DNA of 64,000 bases from Akkermansiaceae bacterium (GTDB taxonomy: Bacteria; Verrucomicrobiota; Verrucomicrobiia; Verrucomicrobiales; Akkermansiaceae), in assembly GCA_024233115.1 (NCBI GenBank), contig JACKQB010000001.1:496001-560000 (forward strand), in the 5' to 3' direction. Shown piece by piece: positions 57,165-64,000 of the stretch (position 1 is its first letter; every line of letters begins with the position of its first letter). Position numbers and translations under genes: made by a program. The notes below the pieces were generated by a model that saw only the letters and a program-made list of their open reading frames with translations, had not been told where the DNA came from and did not search any database.

Positions 57165-58454
57165 TTGACCATGAGCGGCTCATCCCAACTATCACAGGCC
57201 AGTTTTCCCTGTCAACATTGCCAGAAATCCATCTATATCCCGGCTGGGCTTCCACCGACGACCGCCCCATGCCCCCATTGTGGCAAGGAAGTGACCTCGC
57301 CGGACCAGAATTTGCCGGCGGTTCCTGCTGCCACCAGGCCCGTGCAGGAAAACCCGGTCGACCAGCCAGTGCGGCTGGAGGCTCCTGCGAAGGGACGGGA
57401 CAGACCGGCACAGATCGAGGATCTCGTCGAGACCCAACTGCCGGGTGCCGGTGGTAACCAACGACGACGCAAGGGCAACATGGCCGCGGTGATTGCCGCT
57501 GTTCTGATTTTGTTAGTCGCTGGGGGAGTGACCTTCTGGTTGGCACAGAAGTGGAAAAAGGATAAGCAGACACTGCCCTCCTCCGATTCCTCCACCGCTA
57601 CGGCTCCCTTGTCAGAAGAGCAGTGGAGGACAACAGGATGGAAAGATGAGGCATTCAAGGTGTTAAGTGGATTTATGACGGCCAAGTCACCGATTGACCG
57701 GATGAAGTATGTCATTCCCAACGAAGGCGTGATGGATGAACTCGAGATGTTCTATCCTGAAGGCAGCGACGATTCAGACACGCCGAAAGAATCCTTCGGC
57801 TATGTGATGGGGAGTGAGCTCGACCACAAACGTGGGATTTTTCTAATGCAGTACCGTCAGCCGGCGCAAATCGACATGCGGGAGTATTTTGCACCCATCG
57901 GGTCGTTGGACCGCGTTCTGGGGCAAGAGCCGAGCACGCTAATGGAAATGGCCTACCGCATCGACGAGGACAACCTTTCCAAGCCGATTGGGATCAATGC
58001 ATTTTTCAAGAAGACCGATCAGGGGCTCAAGTTGGATGCCTCGGTATTCATTCAAGGTAAATTCCGGACGTTCCGGGCATTTGTGGATTACCCCAGACCA
58101 GGAAAGACACAGGTGTTCCGCGTGGTTGCCAGTGAGGCACTGAGCCATGAGCTGCGTGATGACAAACGCTACCGCACCTACAGGCTCGAAGACTTTGCCT
58201 ACCCCAAGGACTACGTGAACGTGCCTGTGCTGGTTGAATCAGAAACGGGCAGAATCCTCTCGGAGCTCAATTGGCGGGGGATGAATCGCGATAGGAAGTT
58301 ACGTACCGCAACCGTCGAATTGGGCTGGAGCAATGAAAGCCCGTCCAAGTTGCAGATTGTGAAAATCGTTTGCTGGGAGTTCCTCGGTGTGGGAGGGGAG
58401 GCTGGTAATACGGCTCCCGAGGCACCCGTTCCACCGGCTGGCGGAGGTCATTGA
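57165..58454 (+). CDS. Zinc-ribbon membrane protein of unknown function
   Basis: 429 residues. The first 45 residues carry a four-cysteine zinc ribbon (FPCQHCQKS... APCPHCGKE). A polar linker with Pro/Gln follows, one TM segment (about 107-127, MAAVIAAVLILLVAGGVTFW), then an extracytoplasmic domain of about 290 residues with alternating strands (FGYVMGSELDHKRGIFLMQY, DYVNVPVLVESETGRILSEL). I do not recognise that domain. Zinc-ribbon plus TM plus unknown outer domain is a layout common in this phylum. Its stop overlaps the start region of mnmE (4 bases to the earliest start), so it is co-transcribed with it. Confidence 0.65.
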   Translation: MTMSGSSQLSQASFPCQHCQKSIYIPAGLPPTTAPCPHCGKEVTSPDQNLPAVPAATRPVQENPVDQPVRLEAPAKGRDRPAQIEDLVETQLPGAGGNQRRRKGNMAAVIAAVLILLVAGGVTFWLAQKWKKDKQTLPSSDSSTATAPLSEEQWRTTGWKDEAFKVLSGFMTAKSPIDRMKYVIPNEGVMDELEMFYPEGSDDSDTPKESFGYVMGSELDHKRGIFLMQYRQPAQIDMREYFAPIGSLDRVLGQEPSTLMEMAYRIDEDNLSKPIGINAFFKKTDQGLKLDASVFIQGKFRTFRAFVDYPRPGKTQVFRVVASEALSHELRDDKRYRTYRLEDFAYPKDYVNVPVLVESETGRILSELNWRGMNRDRKLRTATVELGWSNESPSKLQIVKIVCWEFLGVGGEAGNTAPEAPVPPAGGGH

Positions 58455-58459
58455 TTGCT

Positions 58460-59803
58460 ATGGAAACGACCATCGCAGCCATCGCGACTCCTCCCGGAAT
58501 GGGGGCGGTAGGGATGATCCGTGTCAGCGGGCCGGATACCTTCACCTTCTTGAATGGCTGTTTGCCCCGTGGTCAGAAAACTGCTGGGTTTCCCGAGCGT
58601 TATGCCAAGCTAACAAACATTGTCGATGCCGACGGCGAACCGATCGACGAGGTGTTGGTTACCTGTTTTCATGGCCCGAGAAGCTACACAGGTGAGGACA
58701 CTGCCGAGATCGCCTGTCACGGTGGCGTGCTGGTCATGCGGCGGGTATTGCAGAGGTTGTTAGATGTCGGCGTCCAGCCTGCCAGTGCCGGTGAATTCAG
58801 TCAGCGGGCATTTATGAATGGCAAAATGGATCTGACCCAGGCCGAGGCAGTGATGGATCTGATCTCTGCCCAGACCGAGCTGGCGATGCGTGCGGCTCAC
58901 GAGCAGCTCCAAGGTACACTGGGCGACAGCTCGGAAGCCATACGGGAGGAAATTCTCGGTATCTCCGCCCATGTCGAGGCGTATATTGACTTCCCCGAAG
59001 AAGACATCGATACCGACACAGGTGCAGCCTTGTTAAAACGCTTGCAGGATGTGCGGCGGCAGATTGCCAAACTGTTGCAAACAGCGGAACAGGGGAGGAT
59101 TCTACGTGAAGGTGTCAGGACGGTTATCTTCGGCTCTCCCAATGCCGGCAAGTCGAGCCTGCTGAATCGTTTGTTAGGCTACGAGCGGGCCATCGTCAGC
59201 GATATCGAAGGCACAACACGCGACACGGTTGAGGAGGTATTAAACCTCAAGGGTATCCCTGTGCGGTTGATTGACACCGCCGGTCTACGGGACTCGGAAG
59301 ACAAGATCGAGCAACAGGGGGTGAAACGGACACGTGACCAGCTTGAAACGGCTGATTTGATCCTGGAAGTAGTGGATGGCACCCAGCCACACATCAGTCA
59401 TCTCACTCGAGAGGAGATCGGCGGTCGACACCACATTCTGATCATCAACAAAGCCGACCAGCCACTGCATGCCGACTGGACAGGAACTCCCGATCCCCGG
59501 ATTTCCTGTGTCACGGGTGAAGGGATCGAGGAATTGATCGGAACCATTGCCCATGAACTCTCCATGGGCGCCGGCGAGTGGGGCGGCCATGCCGTTGCGA
59601 TCAACGCACGACACCAGGCATGTTTGAAACGGGCCCAGACGGCCCTCCTGGCGGCAGAGAACACCTTGGAGAACGGCGAGGGACCCGAGTTTATTTCCGT
59701 GGAATTGCGGGATGCCATGGATGCCATTGGCGAGATCGCAGGGCGGATTGATACGGAAGAGTTGTTAGGCGAGATCTTCAGCAGCTTTTGTATTGGAAAG
59801 TAG
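58460..59803 (+). CDS. mnmE: tRNA modification GTPase MnmE
   Basis: 447 residues from METTIAAIATPPGMGAVG. N-terminal tetrahydrofolate domain, central helical domain, and the inserted G domain (about 215-375): FGSPNAGKSSLLNRLLG, SDIEGTTRDTVEE, LIDTAGLRDSED, IINKAD. The C-terminus ends FCIGK, the C-x-GK signature of MnmE. With MnmG it modifies the wobble uridine of tRNAs. Its TAG stop (59801-59803) lies inside the left arm of palindromic element B. Confidence 0.97.
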   Translation: METTIAAIATPPGMGAVGMIRVSGPDTFTFLNGCLPRGQKTAGFPERYAKLTNIVDADGEPIDEVLVTCFHGPRSYTGEDTAEIACHGGVLVMRRVLQRLLDVGVQPASAGEFSQRAFMNGKMDLTQAEAVMDLISAQTELAMRAAHEQLQGTLGDSSEAIREEILGISAHVEAYIDFPEEDIDTDTGAALLKRLQDVRRQIAKLLQTAEQGRILREGVRTVIFGSPNAGKSSLLNRLLGYERAIVSDIEGTTRDTVEEVLNLKGIPVRLIDTAGLRDSEDKIEQQGVKRTRDQLETADLILEVVDGTQPHISHLTREEIGGRHHILIINKADQPLHADWTGTPDPRISCVTGEGIEELIGTIAHELSMGAGEWGGHAVAINARHQACLKRAQTALLAAENTLENGEGPEFISVELRDAMDAIGEIAGRIDTEELLGEIFSSFCIGK

Positions 59804-59869
59804 GACAGCTTTGCAAGCTGTCGGCAACCCAGGTCCTCATCCTGCCAACAGCTTGCAAAGCTGTCCTAC
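59800..59869. repeat. TTTGCAA-core palindromic element, copy B
   Basis: 27-bp arms (59800-59826 and 59843-59869) pair with one mismatch around a 16-base loop; the outer 21 bp are perfect and begin GTAGGACAGCTTTGCAAGC. The TAG stops of both convergent neighbours, mnmE (59801-59803) and the SulP gene (59866-59868 complement), are within the arms. The hairpin can end transcription from both sides. Confidence 0.9.
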
Positions 59870-61722
59870 TTTTGCTTGTTCTCATCGATGAAGATCTTGA
59901 TGTCAGCCTTCTTGGTTCCGAGCAGCTCCTGGGCACGGATCAGGGCATCGCGGGTGGATATGTTAGGGTTGGGCTGGAAATACATAAACAGATTGGTCTC
60001 TCCCGCTGAGCGGTCACATCCTTCCTGGAGGGTTTCAAGCACCCTGGATTTTTTCAGGATGGCGTAGACCTCGCGGGTGGCACCGGAAATGAGAATATGC
60101 ACGCCCTTTTTCCTGGTGTCTTTGATCAGGTCTTCAAGGGCGATGACACTGGTGGCATCCAGGTGACGCGCATTTTTGAGTCGGAGGATGATTACCTTGA
60201 GGTTTTTATCCGCCGTGGTGCGTTGCACCTGGGTGCGAAACAAATCGGCCGCGCCAAAGAAGAGATCGCCCTCGACGTGGACAATCGAGATGGCGGGAAT
60301 AGGTCGCTTGCGTTTTTCCCCGAGTTCTATCAGGTCCCCCGCATCGCTGATTTCATACTCGATCAGATGGGGGATGGAGGCTTTGCGCAGGAACAGGCAG
60401 AGTGAGACCCCGACGCCGATAAAGATGGCGTAGTCCAGTCGGGGCAGGAGCAGTGTGGCGCAAAGCGTGGTGATGATGACGATCGCATCGTCACTGGTAG
60501 AGTGCAGACAGATGCGGATGTTTTTTTTGTTGATCAGGGAGATGGCGATGGCGATGACCAAGGCGGCGAGAGAGCATTTGGGGATGTTTTCCACAATGCG
60601 CACCTGGGTGAGAAAGAGGGTGCCGAGCAGGCCGAGTAGCCCTGCAAAGAGGGAGGCGAAGCGGGTAAGGGCGCCGGACTCGTAGTTGAGCGCAGAGCGG
60701 GTGAGTGACCCGGATGCGGGCATCGGCGCAATGAATGAGGTGACAATGTTGGTCAAACCCAACGCGAGCATGTCCTGGTTGGTATTGGGTCGGTCGCCGG
60801 ACTTGCTGGCGAGGGATTTGGCCATCACCGTGTTTTCGAGTGACGCGAGAAAGGCGATGGCGAAGGCAATGCCGAGCAGTGCGGATATGTCGTTCAGGCT
60901 GCTGTCAGGTAACGTGATGTTGATGTGGCTGATGTGCAGGGGAGCGAATGTCCTGATGTCGGAGAAGGCCGGCAGTAGGTGGCGCAGGGCATAGGCTACG
61001 AGCGACGAAGCCATGAGGGTGATGGCAAAGTTCGGCAGCTTGGGCGCTTTTTTCTGTAGGAGAAAATAGAGCAGGATGGTGCCACCTCCTAACAAGGTCG
61101 GTTGCCAGCTGATCTGGTCGGCGACAAGCGCGGTTTTTTGAATGATGGCAAAAAATGTCTTGGGAACGGAGCCCTCGGCCATGGGTTCTGCAATGCCTAG
61201 CAGGTGTCGGGTCTGGTTGGTCAGGATAAGGATGGCAGCACCGGTGATATAGCCTACCAGGACGCTACGGCTGACAAACTGCAGCAGGTCGGAGATTTTC
61301 ATCAGTGCCCCCGCCAGGGTAAGCACGCCGATCATCAAGACGAGTAGCGGCATGTATTCCACCGGTTCCTTCGGCAGGGTGCCGTGGGATGCGGCAAAAA
61401 AACTGAACACCATAAATGCCGTGGCATTGGTCGGGCCAAGAATCGTGTGTCGGGAATGGCAAAACGGGGTGGCGGCAATGGGTGCCACCGAGGCACAGAG
61501 GATACCAAAGTAAATGGGTAAATCAGCAATGGCGGCAAAAGCAATTCCCTGCGACAGACAAAGGATGGCTACGTTGATCGAGGCCCGGATGTCGAAATGG
61601 AACTTTCTGCGATTGTAGCGTGCCAGGTCATGACGCAGTGGCAGCCAGTCGAGTCCGTTTCCTGATAGAATACGGATTGCAGCACCCAGAAATTTTCTGA
61701 GAAATGCTTTCAAGTGGCGCAT
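59866..61722 (-). CDS. SulP-family anion transporter with STAS domain (copy 2)
   Basis: 618 residues. N-terminal TM region (about 50-450) with SulP landmarks: SRHTILGPTNATAFMVFSFF, LVGYITGAAILILTNQ, LASLENTVMAKSLASKSGDR and AAMPASGSLTRSALNYESGA-type (here PMPASGSLTRSALNYESGA). The C-terminal STAS domain (about 490-600) has EGDLFFGAADLFRTQVQRTT and ARHLDATSVIALEDLIKDTR. SulP proteins carry sulfate, bicarbonate or related anions. A close tandem paralogue lies 5 bases upstream. Sulfate from the sulfatase locus would be one possible cargo, but there is no direct evidence. Confidence 0.92.
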   Translation of the reverse strand: MRHLKAFLRKFLGAAIRILSGNGLDWLPLRHDLARYNRRKFHFDIRASINVAILCLSQGIAFAAIADLPIYFGILCASVAPIAATPFCHSRHTILGPTNATAFMVFSFFAASHGTLPKEPVEYMPLLVLMIGVLTLAGALMKISDLLQFVSRSVLVGYITGAAILILTNQTRHLLGIAEPMAEGSVPKTFFAIIQKTALVADQISWQPTLLGGGTILLYFLLQKKAPKLPNFAITLMASSLVAYALRHLLPAFSDIRTFAPLHISHINITLPDSSLNDISALLGIAFAIAFLASLENTVMAKSLASKSGDRPNTNQDMLALGLTNIVTSFIAPMPASGSLTRSALNYESGALTRFASLFAGLLGLLGTLFLTQVRIVENIPKCSLAALVIAIAISLINKKNIRICLHSTSDDAIVIITTLCATLLLPRLDYAIFIGVGVSLCLFLRKASIPHLIEYEISDAGDLIELGEKRKRPIPAISIVHVEGDLFFGAADLFRTQVQRTTADKNLKVIILRLKNARHLDATSVIALEDLIKDTRKKGVHILISGATREVYAILKKSRVLETLQEGCDRSAGETNLFMYFQPNPNISTRDALIRAQELLGTKKADIKIFIDENKQK

Positions 61723-61727
61723 GGGGG

Positions 61728-63581
61728 CTATTCCTTGTTGGGGTCGTAGAAAATCCTGACCTCTGCTTTTTGGTTCCCGATAAGCTCCTGGGCTCGGATC
61801 AGGGCATCACGGGTAGAGAGGTTCGGGTTCGATGGTGACTGTAAAAACAAGTTGGTCTGTCCTTCCTCACGGATACATCCTTCCTGCAGGACCTGAAGGG
61901 TGCCGGACCTTTTGAGTATCTGATAGACATCACGGCTGGCACCGGAAATAAGGGTGTGGATGCCGCGCTTGCGGGTATGTTTGATCAAGTCTTCGAGGGC
62001 GAGGACGCTGGTCGCATCAAGGTGGTGGGCATTTTTCAGTCGAAGGATGATGACTTGCAGGTTTTTATCAGCCGTCGTACGCTGGACCTGGGTCCGGAAC
62101 AGGTCGGCGGCGCCAAAAAACAGGTCACCTTCGACATGGACGATCGAGATCGCCGGGTTCGGGCGTTGGCGTTTTTCGCCGAGCTCCGCCAGATCACCGG
62201 CGTCGTTGAGGCCGTATTCCACCAGGTGGGGGCTGGAGGCTTTGCGCAGGAAGAGTGTGATCGACAGGCTTACCCCGATGAATATGGCGTAATCGAGACG
62301 CGTTAGAAGCGTGGCAGCAAAGGTCACGATGATCACCAGGGCATCATCCGGCGTGGTGCGCAGGCAGACCCGGATGTTCTTCCAGTTGATCAGTGAAACT
62401 GCGATACCGATGACGAGGGCGGCGAGCGAGGTTTTGGGGATGTTTTCAACTATCGGAAGTTTCACCAGGGCATAGAACCCGACCAGGCAGAGGAGGCCGC
62501 AGAACATCGAGGAAAAACGCGACTTCGAGCGCGACTCGTAGTTCAGCGCCGAGCGTGTCAGAGAGCCGGATGCGGGCATGGCAGCGACCAGGGAGGTGAC
62601 GATGTTGGCCATACCGACCGAGAGCATGTCCTGGTTGACATCGGATCTGCTTCCGGAGCGGCTCGCCAGGGATTTGGCCATCACCGTGTTTTCCAACGAG
62701 GCGAGGAAGGCGATGGCAAAGGCGACTCCGGTGAGGGCTGAGATATCATCCCAGTTGAAGTTGGGGAGGGATGGTGTGAGTTTATCAAGCTGGAACGCAT
62801 TGAATGTTTCCAGTGAGGCGAAGGGGGGCACCCACATACGCAGTATCCAGCCTGCGAGTGCGGATAGGGTCAGGCTGATGGCGAAGTTCGGGAGTGTAGG
62901 GATTTTTTTCTGGAGCACGAGATAGAGCATCAAGGTGCCGGCTCCCAACACAACAGGCTGCCAGTGATAATGCTCCCAGAGTCCGGCCATCTTCTCGACG
63001 ATGGTAAAAAAGGTTTTCGCCGATGCGCCTTCGCGCATGGGGTCTGCAATACCTAACAGGTGTTTGAGCTGGTTGGTGAGGATGAGTAAGGCGGCTCCGG
63101 TGATATAACCCACGAGAACACTGCGACTGACGTATTGCAAGAGGTCAGCCACTTTGAAAAGTGCGCCAAAGACGGACAGGATACCGACCATCATGACCAG
63201 TAGCGGCATGTAATCCACGACAGGTTTGTCCATGGTTCCAGACGCTGCTGCAAAAAAACTGAACACCATAAACGATGTCGCGTTTGTAGGGCCGAGGATG
63301 GTGTGACGTGAGCTGGAGAAAATGGGTGCTACGATGGCCGCCATGGCCGAACAGAGGATGCCATAATAGATCGGGAGTTCCGCGATGGCGGCGTATGCCA
63401 TGCCCTGGGGCAGTGCGAGCAAGGCAACGTTGAGCGCGGCCTTGATATCGTAGCCAAACTTTTCGCGGTTGTAGGTCTTGATCGATTTTCTGATAGGAAA
63501 CCAATCCAAACCGTTACCGGAGAGAATCCGAAAGGTTTCTCTCCGCACCTTGCGCATGGTGGATTTGAAATGGCGCATCAT
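61728..63581 (-). CDS. SulP-family anion transporter with STAS domain (copy 1)
   Basis: 617 residues, the same layout as the next gene: SRHTILGPTNATSFMVFSFF, LVGYITGAALLILTNQLKHL, LASLENTVMAKSLASRSGSR, AAMPASGSLTRSALNYES, then STAS with EGDLFFGAADLFRTQVQRTT and LDATSVLALEDLIKHTRKRG. The two proteins are identical over long stretches of the STAS domain, so they arose by tandem duplication. The gene starts 6 bases after the LptF/G-like stop and the three are probably one operon. Start chosen at MMRHFKSTMRK. Confidence 0.92.
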   Translation of the reverse strand: MMRHFKSTMRKVRRETFRILSGNGLDWFPIRKSIKTYNREKFGYDIKAALNVALLALPQGMAYAAIAELPIYYGILCSAMAAIVAPIFSSSRHTILGPTNATSFMVFSFFAAASGTMDKPVVDYMPLLVMMVGILSVFGALFKVADLLQYVSRSVLVGYITGAALLILTNQLKHLLGIADPMREGASAKTFFTIVEKMAGLWEHYHWQPVVLGAGTLMLYLVLQKKIPTLPNFAISLTLSALAGWILRMWVPPFASLETFNAFQLDKLTPSLPNFNWDDISALTGVAFAIAFLASLENTVMAKSLASRSGSRSDVNQDMLSVGMANIVTSLVAAMPASGSLTRSALNYESRSKSRFSSMFCGLLCLVGFYALVKLPIVENIPKTSLAALVIGIAVSLINWKNIRVCLRTTPDDALVIIVTFAATLLTRLDYAIFIGVSLSITLFLRKASSPHLVEYGLNDAGDLAELGEKRQRPNPAISIVHVEGDLFFGAADLFRTQVQRTTADKNLQVIILRLKNAHHLDATSVLALEDLIKHTRKRGIHTLISGASRDVYQILKRSGTLQVLQEGCIREEGQTNLFLQSPSNPNLSTRDALIRAQELIGNQKAEVRIFYDPNKE

Positions 63582-63587
63582 AACCGG

Positions 63588-64000
63588 TTATTTCCTGCGG
63601 GCCTTGAAGAATAGCAAGACACCGAGGCCAAGACAGGTGAAGTTGGGTAGCCAGTAGAGCAGGATGGCTGTGTTGCCGGGTTTTTTCTGGAATGAGTCGG
63701 CAATCATAAAAAAGAGGAAGTATCCCAGTCCCACCAGGATACTGATGGCAAGACCGGTGGAGGTTTCTTTGCGGCGGGCATTGATCCCGAGCGGAACCGC
63801 CACCAGGGAAAGTGCGAGGCAGGCCATGGAGAACGCATAACGTCGATGGACCTCGTTGCTGAGCTTGTAACGGTCTTTATCCGCCATCCCGGGGTCATCA
63901 GCAAGGGCCTCCCGAATCTGGGCATTGGTCATGGTGCTGGCTTTCTGCTTTTTTTTACGGTCCACGGCGAAGTCAAAGAGCAGCGGTTCTTGCTCGCCAA
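63588..64000 (-). CDS. LptF/LptG family permease (N-terminus cut by window edge)
   Basis: The C-terminal 137 residues of a YjgP/YjgQ (LptF/LptG) protein; the frame is open to the window end. The visible part starts in the periplasmic domain-TM junction (EQEPLLFDFAVDRKKKQKAS, MTNAQIREALAD), then EVHRRYAFSMACLALSLVAV, PLGINARRKETSTGLAISIL, and a last TM LLYWLPNFTCLGLGVLLFF. LptF and LptG form the inner-membrane part of the LPS export ABC transporter. Which of the two it is cannot be told from the fragment. Confidence 0.8.
   Translation of the reverse strand, partial: GEQEPLLFDFAVDRKKKQKASTMTNAQIREALADDPGMADKDRYKLSNEVHRRYAFSMACLALSLVAVPLGINARRKETSTGLAISILVGLGYFLFFMIADSFQKKPGNTAILLYWLPNFTCLGLGVLLFFKARRK

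Noticed and set aside
57080..57457. Frame of 125 codons directly after hisC
   Set aside because: It overlaps the zinc-ribbon membrane protein in another frame; the latter has clear CxxC pairs and a TM segment.
1..64000. tRNA, rRNA, CRISPR, prophage or plasmid origin features
   Set aside because: No cloverleaf with GTTCGA-type T-loop in context, no spaced direct repeats of CRISPR type, no phage structural genes and no iteron cluster were seen.

Overview
The window looks like chromosomal DNA of a free-living member of the Verrucomicrobiota (Verrucomicrobiaceae/Akkermansiaceae/Rubritalea-like). The reasons are three small secreted proteins ending in a PEP-CTERM tail of the PEPSSAALLGL...RRR type, sulfatases and secreted glycosidases, a Ser/Thr kinase with lectin-like domains, and moderately high GC. 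No rRNA, tRNA, CRISPR array or prophage was seen. No gene-free stretch exceeds about 300 bases.

Region 1 (1-6.1 kb): a truncated LapA-like gene, a Dabb protein, then a minus-strand operon (aldonate dehydratase, SDR, FAH-family enzyme, SMP-30 lactonase, MFS sugar porter). It looks like a non-phosphorylative route for a neutral sugar or sugar acid. A sigma70-like promoter and a 17-bp tandem repeat lie upstream.

Region 2 (6.1-24 kb): a glycan-degradation locus with a six-hairpin glycosidase-like protein carrying an F5/8C domain, GH89 alpha-N-acetylglucosaminidase, a secreted PIG-L deacetylase with calcium-binding repeats, an HGSNAT-like membrane acetyltransferase, a CBM-like anchored protein, an AraC regulator, a SIS protein, a barrel glycosidase-like protein and two S1 sulfatases. 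The set recalls the human lysosomal heparan-sulfate pathway (sulfatase, HGSNAT, NAGLU). Three divergent promoter regions (9.25, 12.68 and 18.91 kb) share a previously unnamed 31-bp inverted repeat (13-5-13), at nearly constant distance from the plus-strand -10 region. This looks like the operator of a local regulon, perhaps for the AraC protein.

Region 3 (24-37 kb): lectin-domain Ser/Thr kinase, an intact IS5-type element with 4-bp target duplication, purM-purF, a PEP-CTERM protein, GYF_2/DUF805 protein, YhaM-like HD nuclease, ECF sigma with a coupled small ORF, an MscS channel and an ExbD-like lipoprotein.

Region 4 (37-64 kb): mostly housekeeping genes: leuCD, metH, a DUF2868/GTPase pair followed by ydbH-ynbE-ydbL (envelope lipid transport), prfA, truB, nrnA, cdaA with an overlapping mini-CdaR, bioD, GNAT, ubiE/menG, hisC, mnmE, two tandem SulP transporters and an LptF/G fragment.

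Across the window lies a family of 50-75-bp palindromic elements with a TTTGCAA core. One is inserted in frame inside metH, and another supplies the stop codons of the convergent mnmE and sulP genes. A separate 26-bp coding repeat occurs three times just behind the signal peptides of the two sulfatases. The motif TGTTAG/CTAACA is about twice as frequent as base composition predicts.
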